64,000 bases of DNA. Source: Agaricus subrufescens (Eukaryota; Basidiomycota; Agaricomycetes; Agaricales; Agaricaceae). The stretch's first letter is position 1, and each line of letters starts with the position of its first letter. The DNA is taken from NCBI GenBank assembly GCA_029945375.1, contig CM057060.1:930001-994000 (forward strand). The letters run 5' to 3'. Shown here piece by piece: positions 46,411-54,887 of this stretch. Made by a program: the position numbers and the translations under genes. Below the pieces are notes generated by a model. It searched no databases and had not been told where the DNA came from. It saw nothing but the letters and a program-made list of their open reading frames with translations.

Positions 46411-47455
46411 CGGAAGGAGCGGAGATAGGAGTAGATCCCATCGTCATGTTCTCGACCTTTCCTTGACGTATGCGCTCCACCAGGGAGCGTGTGGAAGGAG
46501 CCGGTACTTCGGCTACCATGGGGAAGGCAATCGCGGATGCCGCATTGTAATCTGCAGGCACTTCCTCGATTTGGGCGACACCACCTTGGTTCTTGCCCTT
46601 GCCTTTGCCTCGGCCTCGTGTGCGCTTGCGCTTCTTCTCATTGCCATTGTTCCGGCCAGAAGGACCCTGTTGGGCCGGCTTCTGCTGCTGCTGCTGCTTC
46701 TGTTGTTGGGGAGCCGGAGGCTTCGACCCAGAAGCTTGTGGTTGACCGTTGTTACGGTTCCACTGAGGTTTCTGCTGGCCTTGTTGTCTAAACTTGGCCG
46801 CATTAGCAGTAGAATGAGGGTTTCGCCAGGCACCCATAATCGCATCTCGTGCGGCATCAAACTCCATATCAGTGACCTTCTTTGAAGAGGCCAGCATGAC
46901 TGAAGTCACGCCTTCAAGGCGTGGTGGCAATGCGTTAAGTAGCATCATCACTTGAAGGGACTCATGAATAGGAGCCCCCGCATCGGAGATTTGAGAGAAG
47001 ATTGCGCGAAGATGCGCGATGGATCCAGATGGATCGGCTATATCAGGAACTTTGAATGTCATGGCTTCCATCAGTTTAGAATAAACGAAGGAAGGTCCAC
47101 GAACCCCGTAAGTCTCTTTGAGTTTGGTCCAAAGGGCCTTGGCGTCAGCGAAGCTTTCCCTGATCATATGATCGGGAAGAGCACTCTCGATTACTGCAGT
47201 TGCCTGCAAGGAGAGAGCGTCTCTGGCATCGGTCTCTTTGATCATAGCCTCGAGACCAGCAGCATCGTTGTCGCTTTTGGGTTCAGGGACCTTGGGTAAG
47301 GCCTTGTCTGACCCGGAGACTTCCCATGCAGAAAGGGTGGTATCGGGGTGCCTCATCAAGATGAGGACGTTCCTAACACGGCACGACCAACTGTCCCAGT
47401 TGTCGACACCAGTGAGTTTGGGGAGAGCGTTGACGGAGATTCCGTTTGCGGCCCT
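46367..47455 (-). CDS. gag of copia D
   Basis: The frame has an internal ATG near 47355, but homology-like sequence extends upstream in frame to about 47455 (LPKLTGVDNWDSWSCRVRNVL), the LTG-x-x-NW block typical of copia Gag N-termini. No ATG precedes that block, and an intron-like acceptor (tactgac ... gttgcag) lies just upstream, so the true start is probably in a spliced leader exon. The central region is a UBN2-type Gag capsid domain (LWTKLKETYG, MLLNALPPRLE). The C-terminus is Gln- and Lys/Arg-rich. It ends at 46367, overlapping pol. Confidence 0.8.
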   Translation of the reverse strand, partial: RAANGISVNALPKLTGVDNWDSWSCRVRNVLILMRHPDTTLSAWEVSGSDKALPKVPEPKSDNDAAGLEAMIKETDARDALSLQATAVIESALPDHMIRESFADAKALWTKLKETYGVRGPSFVYSKLMEAMTFKVPDIADPSGSIAHLRAIFSQISDAGAPIHESLQVMMLLNALPPRLEGVTSVMLASSKKVTDMEFDAARDAIMGAWRNPHSTANAAKFRQQGQQKPQWNRNNGQPQASGSKPPAPQQQKQQQQQKPAQQGPSGRNNGNEKKRKRTRGRGKGKGKNQGGVAQIEEVPADYNAASAIAFPMVAEVPAPSTRSLVERIRQGKVENMTMGSTPISAPSGAFSPVLTPEEYPN

Positions 47456-47663
47456 GCAACCCGGCAGTCAGTAAATGTAATCTAGGGTACGACAAACTCT
47501 ATCTAAGGTTATATATAGAATCCAACAAAGGCTATCAACTCGTTTCAACAGCGAGCGATTGGGATGAATATAGAACTCAAGCTTCAGAGAAGCGAGATCT
47601 AAAATAGATCCACAGATCGTATCTCAAGCCGGAAAGGCGAGAGCAATTGCGGGGCCCATAACC
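47456..47663 (-). other. leader and primer-binding site of copia D
   Basis: Immediately inside the 5' LTR the minus strand reads GGTTATGGGCCCCGC (47649-47663). This complements the anticodon arm of initiator tRNA-Met, including its CAT anticodon, as in Drosophila copia, where a cleaved half-tRNA primes. The remaining leader has no ORF beyond a few codons and may contain an intron ending near 47462. Confidence 0.65.
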
Positions 47664-48139
47664 TGTTGATAAAGCAGAGCTGCTACATCAGCAAAAGGTT
47701 TGGCTACTTGAGGCTACTTGAAGATACTTGAGGGCTACTTGAGAATTCTCAAGTACCTTCAAGTGGCTTCAAGTAGCCAAACCTTTTGCTGATGTACCTG
47801 CAGCATGGAGATCGGATAGACTCACATTGCTTGTAAATCCTAGACAGTAGGAGGATAGAAGTAGTAGATAGAGCTTATAGAGCTGAGAGAGCTTGTAGAG
47901 CAAAGTGAGAGAGGAAACTGAACTGTTATTCTATGGAATATACATAGGGTTTATATACTCGACAAAGAACCTCATAGTGGTAAAGGGTAATGTGAAACAT
48001 ACAGGTAAAACAGGAGTCCGCAGAAGGAGTCCGCAGTAACATGCATAAAACGATTGAAAAGGTGTGGCATAGTGCATAGTGCACAGTAGTTGCTCATACA
48101 CGTCATACCGAGCGTATAACTCGAGGTATTTCGTCAACA
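47664..48139 (-). repeat. 5' LTR of copia D, carrying a MITE
   Basis: This 476 bp segment equals the 366 bp left LTR plus a 109 bp inserted palindrome with its TA duplication. Confidence 0.95.
47686..47794. mobile_element. 109 bp palindromic MITE with TA target duplication
   Basis: Both ends read CATCAGCAAAAGGTTTGGCT as inverted repeats, perfect for about 28 bp. The centre is also near-palindromic around cttgagaattctcaag. It is flanked by TA (47684-47685, 47795-47796) and is absent from the other LTR of copia D, which shows the empty site. The TA duplication suggests mobilisation by a Tc1/mariner-type transposase; that assignment is inferred. Confidence 0.9.
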
Positions 48140-48427
48140 TTAAGTACCTTAAAAATACCTTAAGACCAACTTATTGAGCTGTCTTTGACATCCTTATCCC
48201 TCAACCTTGGTCCAGACTTAAGTACCTTAAGTACCTTAAGACTGCCTTAGACCAACTTTATGAAGTCATCTCAGACATCATTATACCCAAACTTATGCTC
48301 CAGACTTATGCTTAACAATATTAAGGCAAGCATAAGCCATGGTTAAGATTAGACCCTGGCTTATGCAACATTGCCTTATGGAAGCCTTAAACAGTTGACT
48401 AAGTCGTATAAGGCATGAATAAGGCCT
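48140..48427. repeat. right subterminal and terminal repeats of transposon B
   Basis: This continues the repeat block interrupted at 26538. Three imperfect units of about 75 bp can be seen, one before the copia insertion (around 26471-26538) and two here. They share 'gacttattgagctgtctttgacat' like cores broken into CTTA and TTAAG words. The block ends in the inverted terminal repeat ATAAGGCATGAATAAGGCCT. Confidence 0.65.
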
Positions 48428-48441
48428 AAAACATTTTCCTG

Positions 48442-48804
48442 ATGGATGTAGTTGTGAACATGACGCGGGCTATAATTAGCAGCGCCATTAGGAAAGAAAA
48501 TGAGTTGGTGGACAAAGCGGGATATGGCTCCCATCGTTCTATGGGCAAGGGAGCTTTCCGGAGGGCGCGAACCAAACCGTATGAAAAAAGATCGCGAAGG
48601 TACTTCGATGATAACGACACGGGCACACTCCCATCAACCCCCGGATCACCAAGTCTTTTTAATTCATCCCTCGATGACGCCCTTAACTCTACTCATGATG
48701 CTATCCATTCGGCTACGAACGAAACTATCAATCCCGCACATCTAACCAATGCCGAGGTCGTTTCTACTGGTGACCCCTCCGGATCTATGTTGATTCAAAT
48801 GTGA
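48442..48804 (+). CDS. short 3' ORF of gypsy A, function unknown
   Basis: This 120-codon ORF lies after the Pol stop and before the 3' LTR of element A. It starts MDVVVNMTRAIISSAIRKE, has a basic middle (GAFRRARTKPYEKRSRRYF) and an acidic Ser/Thr-rich tail. Its ATG overlaps the preceding TGA (48440-48442). Similar basic tails occur at the 3' end of some mushroom gypsy elements; I cannot assign a role. It may be an accessory protein or a remnant of the Pol C-terminus in another frame. Confidence 0.45.
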   Translation: MDVVVNMTRAIISSAIRKENELVDKAGYGSHRSMGKGAFRRARTKPYEKRSRRYFDDNDTGTLPSTPGSPSLFNSSLDDALNSTHDAIHSATNETINPAHLTNAEVVSTGDPSGSMLIQM

Positions 48805-48925
48805 TGATCTTTGTTATAGGTCGTAGTTGGATTTAATCCTTAAATCACTTCATTCTTCATTCTGCTCTTACCTTTTATTTTTCCTTTTAACTAAAATGCT
48901 CTTCTCCAGAGCTTTGGAGGGCGTA

Positions 48926-49125
48926 TGTAGCGACCGGCTATGTCACTATCCGATGTTTGTTATTTGTTTCTCTTTACACGGGCTAGACAAATAGTATGGA
49001 CGTATATAAACCCCCTTTGACTATTTGTATTAGCCAGACTTTTCTTAACCCGATAGTTATCCCTGTCGAGTCCTCCGTCTGAAAGGTCTTCACCGTGTAA
49101 CGTGACAGTTACCTCTCTCGTTACA
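48926..49125 (+). repeat. 3' LTR of gypsy A
   Basis: This 200 bp segment begins TGTAGCGACC after a purine tract (ttggagggcgta) and ends CTCGTTACA. It contains a TATA-like TATATAAA near 49013. The partner LTR lies outside the window, so the call rests on TG...CA ends, the tract and its position. Confidence 0.7.
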
Positions 49126-49736
49126 AAGTGTCACCCGCGTAGGACTGAAAAGCACTATATAACTCGTCATCATTCACGATAATAAGACAGTGTAAGAGTC
49201 AGAAGGAAAGATTGACTTACACAACGACTATAGGTGCTTCAGCAACCAAAACGACTGATGCCTGCTCTAAAGCCAAACCACCCCACCTTAGTTTCTTTTT
49301 GCTCTTAGACGCAGAAGACGTTTTTGACCTCCAAAGCCGAGCCAGAGTTTCCCATCTGGTGTACCTGCCGCAATGATGCCATTCGAGGCAATACATAACG
49401 ACACGATAAAGGGTGGTGGCAAATATATACGTCCTTCTTGTGCAGACGAACTCGCTAGAAAATAAATAGAGTGATTCTGCCGCATCAGACGATAAAATCA
49501 TGAAAGGTTTTAGTGCCTTTATTGAAGAAAAGAAAAAACGATCAACAGAGTTCATGATTAGAAAAAAAATCGACTTACTCGACTGCGTGGATCCAATAAA
49601 GGACCTTTGGCATCCGGCCATCGACTTTGAGCATTTGTATTTTTCGTTCGTGTATCAAAATTGATGAAGAAGATTGTGGGTTGGAAGGGGCGGAAGTTGG
49701 AGGCGCATTTTGCAAGAGTTCGAGCTCTTGTTCCAT
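49126..49736 (-). pseudogene. remnant of a WD40-repeat-like gene, disrupted by gypsy A
   Basis: Minus-strand sequence encodes PPPFIVSLCIASNGIIAAGTPDGKLWLGFGGQK (read in pieces), a pattern typical of a WD40 blade, then a Lys-rich loop and VVLVAEAPIVV. The two parts lie in different frames, with a shift in the A-run near 49315. A typical donor (gtgtaagt) and an acceptor near 49144 lead into a last visible exon piece (Ser-Tyr-Ala-Gly-Asp-Thr) that stops at the gypsy LTR. I infer that gypsy A landed in this exon and that the gene has decayed by frameshift. The 5' end near 49736 is uncertain. The identification is from motif appearance only. Confidence 0.5.
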
Positions 49737-49757
49737 AGACTCGAGCTGGGATTCAGT

Positions 49758-50737
49758 TTAGGCGTAGAACGTGCGAAGGAGTGTACTGGACGAACGAAGC
49801 ATTTCATCTGTGTTCGAGTCTAATTCTTCTCCTTCCGGTGAAGATGAAGTGGTGGTGGAAATGATAGGAAGGAGAGAGGAAACTAAGTCAAAGTCGGCTT
49901 CTGTGCTTGAAGCAATAGTAATGGTATTTTGATTTCGTTGTTTGTGTAAGACCTGAAAGATGAAATACAACAAGACATTGAGCAGCTTTAGAAAAAAAGA
50001 GAAGACTAATGCACACTTGAGTTCGATCTTTATATTGATTCACTTTCGCTTCTCTTCATTTCGAAGAATTGCCAAGGGTAGATACTCTCGTTGCATACGA
50101 CGTCCTCTCATCTTCCGGGATGATACCATAAATTTATAAATAATGCGTAAACGCCTGTTAAAAGCCCTATTGCCGTGAAAAAGATAAGTAAAGATGTATC
50201 AGACTCGCCAAGAACTAGGGAATGGGAGAAAGGAAAGGGACATTACGATAACTCGAGTAAGAGTATCCATCCTGTCACTCCTCTCCGTCATCCGAGCTCG
50301 ATTCTCGCCTTCAGCAAGAACACAAAGTAACGGCAGATAATCCAGATTCCTCGTCGAAATACCATCCAAATTTTCGTGTTTCGACTGAAAAGAGATAAAT
50401 CGCGTACCCTGTTATGCACTCCGTTCAAGTCTCGAAGCGCTGACTGTACAAGATCCTTTTCAAAACGAAGTCCGAGAATAACCAAGATTTGACTAGTGCA
50501 GTATGTCTAAACGCACTTGAGCTCTATCGTCGATGGTGGGCAAGTTGACAGGCTTGGTTGAGTATGGAGGTAGCGGGTGTACAGTTCGGTTAGGGACACA
50601 TCGGACATCAGTGCACGAAGAATGTCAATGAGGTTTTGTCGGGCTGTTCTGCCGTCACAGATATGGATCCTCGACGAGTGAAGTTGCTTATATTCAACTG
50701 GGAATAGACTAGATGGTGGCTGTGCCATAGGGGACAT
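49758..50737 (-). CDS. unrecognised multi-exon gene
   Basis: It starts MSPMAQPPSSLFPVEYKQL at 50737. The first exon (to about 50515) is followed by sequence reading LVILGLRFEKDLVQSALRDL (about 50400-50490), then a segment reading LDGISTRNLDYLPLLCVLA (about 50270-50370). Further on is a hydrophobic stretch (AIGLLTGVYALFINLW, about 50120-50180) that could span a membrane. An acidic C-terminus ends at 49758. The joins between the first three exons, as I read them, need introns of only 24 and 23 nt. I cannot name the family. It could be a membrane-anchored helical protein. Confidence 0.45.
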
Positions 50738-50780
50738 CGATATTTCTTCGTACGAATCCTCGTTAGTACTCGTTAGTACC

Positions 50781-52118
50781 TTATTTCGCGCCTCTTCTCC
50801 TCTTGATCCGCTCAGCCAAAGAACCAGCCTCTACTTCTGGTGTCAGCGGAGGTGTTGGCAATATTTCATCGTCCTTCAGTCGATCCTCTCGTTTTCGTTT
50901 TGGGGTTGACGACTTTTTTTGTGGACTCGAGGAAGGTGTGGCATTGTGATCCGCAAACGATTTGAGGTCCGCGGTGAACATCACCTTCAGCAGACTTAGA
51001 TCGTACATAGAGAGAAAGCTTGGTAGAGGAACCTACGGAATGAGCCCAACCAGCATAATCTCCCCATACAGAGACAAGTTTGGTATTGACTTCTTCATAA
51101 AGCTTGGGAGTCATGGTCATCTTGCCTGAACTCCAGCGTTTCATACCGTAATACTTGGCAGCAATTTGGTGCACATGGGTATCAACGGGAACAACTTCTT
51201 TCTGGAGACCTTTCATTCAGGAACAAAGGCAACGGCGAGAAAGATGATTATACCTTGTCCAGACTCATTAACAAAATGCAATCGGCAACTTTCCGTCCAA
51301 CGCCCATCAACTTGAGTAGTTCTTCTCTCGCCTCGGAGGTAGTTATGTTGCGGAGACTGTGCAGCCATCTTTCAGCGTCCTCACTCGGATCATCTGGGAG
51401 TGTGTTGGAGCCATGATTGTCGACTAGGAATTTCGCAGATTTCTGAATGAAGTCTGCTCGATAACCAAACCCTAAGCCACGTAGAGTTGCAGAGACATCC
51501 GACCGAGACAGTATTGAAGGTGCAGGGAAAGGATGGTAGGGGAGGAGCTGGTCTGGATTATTTGGGTCGGGGAGATGTAAGAGCGCGGGCGAAAAATGGT
51601 TGCAAAGGCCTTGGACCATTTTGGTTATACGGGAGATATTGTTATTAGACGAGCATATGAAGCTGATAGAACATAAGAAAAGACAGTGTCCGAGAGAGAG
51701 AGAAAGCGACAAACGAAACGACGTTCTCCCATGGGTCTTGCCTGAGAATCCGTATTCCAGGAAATCGGCCTCGAATTTCAGCAAACGCAGTGTCGCGTGC
51801 AGCCCATTGGTCGTAGAGAAGCGCAAGATCGATGTCGAGTTGGAAATAGTCCCTGATCCACGCGAGAGTCTGCGCGTCGCCTATGGAGAGCTGGGCTGGT
51901 GCAGGCTGCGGGTCTGGGTATGCGCTGCTGTAGTAGAGGGTGTCCGCGGCCTGGCGGAGGCAGACGACGCGGTCTCTGAGGCAGAGTCTGTACTCGTGGG
52001 ACGCGCCCGAGGCGTCGTCTTCCGGGAGAGGGAGGATGGACCAGCGGAAGGACTGGCCGGACCTGAGGACAGAGGCGAGCGCGAGCTGCGGTGCGGGGCA
52101 GTGGAGAGAACGGAACAT
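50781..52118 (-). CDS. OGG1: 8-oxoguanine DNA glycosylase/AP lyase
   Basis: It excises 8-oxoguanine from DNA and nicks the abasic site (base-excision repair, nucleus and probably mitochondria). Four exons (51715-52118, 51254-51662, 51037-51201, 50781-50984) keep phase and give 393 residues, near the usual length. The N-terminal OGG_N domain (MFRSLHCPAPQLALASVLRSGQSFRW) is followed by DPWENVVS/FICSSNNNISRI and the helix-hairpin-helix GPD motif LMGVGRKVADCILLMSLDK. The catalytic Lys codon is at 51290-51292, and the catalytic Asp of VPVDTHV is at 51181-51183. The C-terminus is basic (KRKREDR; IKRRRGAK), a likely nuclear signal. Its ATG overlaps the ATG of NPR2 on the other strand. An in-frame upstream Met at 52166 is less like the family. 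Confidence 0.95.
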
Positions 52119-54816
52119 GGCCCGCGTCGTCTCCCACCCAGTGCCAGACTCGCTTCTCCCGCACATCCAGTCCGTCTTCTACGCCGTCTTCGACGTCAAG
52201 CAGGGCCCCAAGATCGTCTACCAGGTCCCCGAGGGCCTCATCGTCTCCTCTACGCCCGTCGCCACCCCCCTGAGCACCCTCTCGATCCCGTCTACTCCCT
52301 CCTCAGAGTACACCCCTCCCGAGATCCAGGCTTTCGGCCTTCAGCTCTCTCCGACGACGAGCAACAGCCACGAGACTTCTGAACCTATTTTGTCCCCCGA
52401 TGAGCTTCGGACACCTCCACGGACCCTCTCGTCCCCAAACACTCCCCCAGCTTCTGCACAGCGTGCACTCTTCAGCTTTGATGATGTCCACAAGTACATC
52501 ATTCCCCATAGTGCTCTTTGTGGGCGTCTTGTCGTCTGCTCTGTCAAGAATTATCGCATCATAGGCCTTCCTGTCGCATTAAAGGGCAGACAGTACGAGC
52601 GTAACTATTTCCGCTACAATATCTGCTTTGTGTTCGAGAGGGGCGCCGATCTCAGCTGTTATGAGCCCATCGTTCGCAAAGTCAGCAGAGTGTTGACAAC
52701 ATGTGAGGTGCGTCCTTGTCCGTTTTGTATGCTCATCTCTTGAACTCTTGCTTAGGAGGAATCCCGCTTCCTTTCAATGCCTTCCAAGTCTACCCCTATA
52801 CATGCCATCTTGGAGCAGCTCTACGAGGATCTCAACTCGTTTGCAGAGACCTCTATTTCCATAGACCGATTCAATTCAATAGAACTCAAGATATTTCCAT
52901 TTTATCCAAACCCTCCTCCCGTTCACGATTGGCTCGTCCCCATCGCTCTGATCAACCTCACCAAACGTATTGATGATAATTGGGATCTGACCATGGCCAA
53001 GGTCGGTTGATATTCTCTGTTTTATCTTTCATTTGTTCTTATAATATCAAGATTTGCAAATTCATAGACGGCATCAATCATGTTAGCCGTATCGCTCACC
53101 TCGCGGATTGTGATATCAAACTCACGCGACAGGCTATATCACATTTACTGTGCGTTATCTTTTGATTCGCGAAACGTTCATACTATTCATATGTTTTTCT
53201 CAGTTATCATCAAGTGATCATGACCGTCGATATATTCCAATACTCAAACATGTATACTTTACGCAAGAACATACAATGGCTCGCCGACGAGATACATGTC
53301 GAGGAAGAGTGTGGACCATATGTAACCAAGCAAGGTTAAACCCCTAATAGTTCTCTTCTCGACATAGCTCATTTCTACAACAGGAGAACCCATCCCCGAT
53401 TGGCCTAAATTACTCCATCTATACTCACGGCTGAAACCAGGCAAGACAGTACACGAGTGGCAGGAAGAATATGAAGTCGCAAAATTAGGTATCGATGTCC
53501 GACGTTTTACAAGTTTTGGTGTTATCAAAGGATTCTTGAGACGTGTACATCGTTGGCCAGTCTACATTGCCCCCGAAATTTCCCATCAATCACAAAAATT
53601 CCAACCGCCGACCAGTATCAACACTTCCTTCAGTCTCTCAAATACACTCCCTCGGAAAAGAGGGCAAAGCCTGAGTGATATAGCACTCCGATATTCGCTC
53701 ACTCCATCACAAGTCAACATCGCCTCTGGCGACCCGAATGTGAACAATTTCCAGACGTTACGGGCTACCGCGAGACCGCAAACGGCTGCGGCATCGACAA
53801 TTACATTCCCCGGTTCGGAACACGCCAATGCACAGGGGAATGCGCGTTCAACTGCAGATTCGCATCCAGTCTCAGCTATCTCGGCACTTTCTTCTGTACA
53901 ACGCCCACGTCGACCCAGTACCGCAGAACGAGTTCTCGAACAACTTCGTAGTCGTGATAAGACTGCTGCTGCTGCCGCCGCCGCCGCTCAATCTGGTAAT
54001 CCTGGTGGAGGATTTGCGAGTCCCCGAAATTCATGGATACCTTTTCATCACCAGCCTCGAGATTTACTCTATTCACAGTCTAGTGAATTTTCTATATCTT
54101 CAACTCCACCTACACACACCACACCAATGATCGGCACTAGCGGAGGACAGAATAACAACAACAATGGAAGTGGAACAGTCACCCCTACGATGACAGCCAC
54201 AGCCCCCCATGGGCATGGACACGGACCATCTGCTTCCGGTTCATCAGCAGTTATGGGAATCGGTCCTGGAGCTGCACTGGTATCCGGATCACCTCATAAT
54301 CCTCACAGCATTCACCATCACATGCACAATAATCCAGTAACGACAACCACGGCGCATCATTCTCAAACTCTCCCGCGTCGCCGTGAAAGAATACAATCTT
54401 CAAACGCACCAGCTCCCCCTCCTTCACCTATTATGTCTAACAGTACGTTAGCCATTCCTCCTAGACCTCGAATTTCAAGGTCACCTTCTGCAATGCAATT
54501 AGGGCAGGTTCCACTAGGTTCTGGAGGATCAGGCGGTGGTGGCGGTGGTGGCGGTGGTGGTGGAAGTGGGAATAGTACCGTCGCGAGTGGCGGTGGAAGT
54601 GGTGCTCAACCATTGCAAGGAAGAGGTAGTAGTACACTCGGAGGTGGGCTCGAATATCCACCACAACTAATGCCATTGCTCGATGGTGAACATCACACTG
54701 ACGAACTATGTACAATGTTTGAAGTCGGTTGGCCATTACTGGAGAAATGGCTAGAGCTGATTGGAGGCAGCGACATCGGAAGTGAAGATTGTCGAGTAGT
54801 AATTATTTATCGATAA
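52117..54816 (+). CDS. NPR2: Nitrogen permease regulator 2 (GATOR1/SEACIT subunit)
   Basis: NPR2 with NPR3 and IML1 forms a GTPase-activating complex that restrains TORC1 at the vacuole when amino acids are short. Exons 52117-52707, 52756-53001, 53052-53149, 53204-53334 and 53384-54816 keep phase and give 832 residues. The longin domain starts SVFYAVFDVKQGPKIVYQVP. The conserved CKFIDGINHVSRIAHLADCD and RFTSFGVIKGFLRRVHRWP blocks follow, and the C-terminus is LDGEHHTDELC ... VVIIYR. Between them lies a long low-complexity insert (about 53590-54640) rich in Ala, Ser, His, Asn and Gly, with a run of eleven glycines. This makes the protein much longer than animal NPRL2. It is convergent with UBA3, with 71 bp between stops. 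Confidence 0.95.
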
Positions 54817-54887
54817 CAATTGTTGGTCACATCGTCTTGAAATGAAATCGACTGAGAACATGCAAAAACAGACAGGTGAAAGCAATA

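Larger units (their letters stand above)
26539..48139 (-). mobile_element. Ty1/copia element D, minus strand, split by element E
   Basis: LTRs at 26539-26904 and 47664-48139 begin and end TG...CA. A perfect TTAAG duplication lies at 26534-26538 and 48140-48144. Reading on the minus strand it has the 5' LTR (right), primer-binding site, leader, gag, pol and 3' LTR (left). Element E is inserted in pol. The LTRs match apart from a few bases and a 109 bp MITE in the right LTR. Without E and the MITE it would be about 7.2 kb. Confidence 0.95.
8664..48427. mobile_element. Plavaka-type DNA transposon B with two divergent genes and nested insertions
   Basis: The element is defined by imperfect terminal inverted repeats: 8665-8686 begins AGTCCTTAGT and the reverse complement of the right end (48427 leftwards) begins AGGCCTTATT, about 18 of 22 positions matching with one gap. 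Both ends continue into CTTA/TAAG-rich subterminal sequence. Flanking 9-10 bp sequences are near-duplicates (8655-8664 and 48428-48437), differing only by transitions. It holds a minus-strand transposase and a plus-strand second gene, with start codons about 300 bp apart. Without nested elements it would be roughly 10 kb. Its ends are inferred by eye. A competing reading is that the right-end repeats are a separate MITE. Confidence 0.65.
1..49125 (+). mobile_element. Ty3/gypsy element A, outermost of the nest, 5' end outside the window
   Basis: The gag-pol reading frame is open from base 1 and runs, once insertions are skipped, to about 8663. The flank that resumes at 48428 has an in-frame TGA at 48440-48442, a further short ORF, a purine-rich tract ending at 48925 and a 200 bp TG...CA segment (48926-49125) that reads as the 3' LTR. 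I infer that both pieces belong to one element split by transposon B, because order and orientation fit and a 9-10 bp duplication (aaaacgttt / aaaacattt) flanks B. The 5' LTR and the outer TSD lie left of the window. The right flank looks like an exon of a WD40-like gene. The alternative is that the 3' piece belongs to a different gypsy copy. Confidence 0.7.

Noticed and set aside
26432..48417. Right-end repeats as an independent MITE with CATGCCTTAT...ATAAGGCATG ends
   Set aside because: This is possible, but the terminal alignment of 8665 with 48427 and the continuation of gypsy A on both sides fit a single large element better. It is kept as an alternative.
51600..52382. 260-codon plus-strand ORF opposite OGG1
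   Set aside because: It is antisense to conserved OGG1 exons and in another frame from NPR2. The two real genes explain the region.
53930..54130. 100-codon plus-strand ORF and antisense frames in the NPR2 insert
   Set aside because: These are low-complexity alternative frames inside a continuous NPR2 exon.
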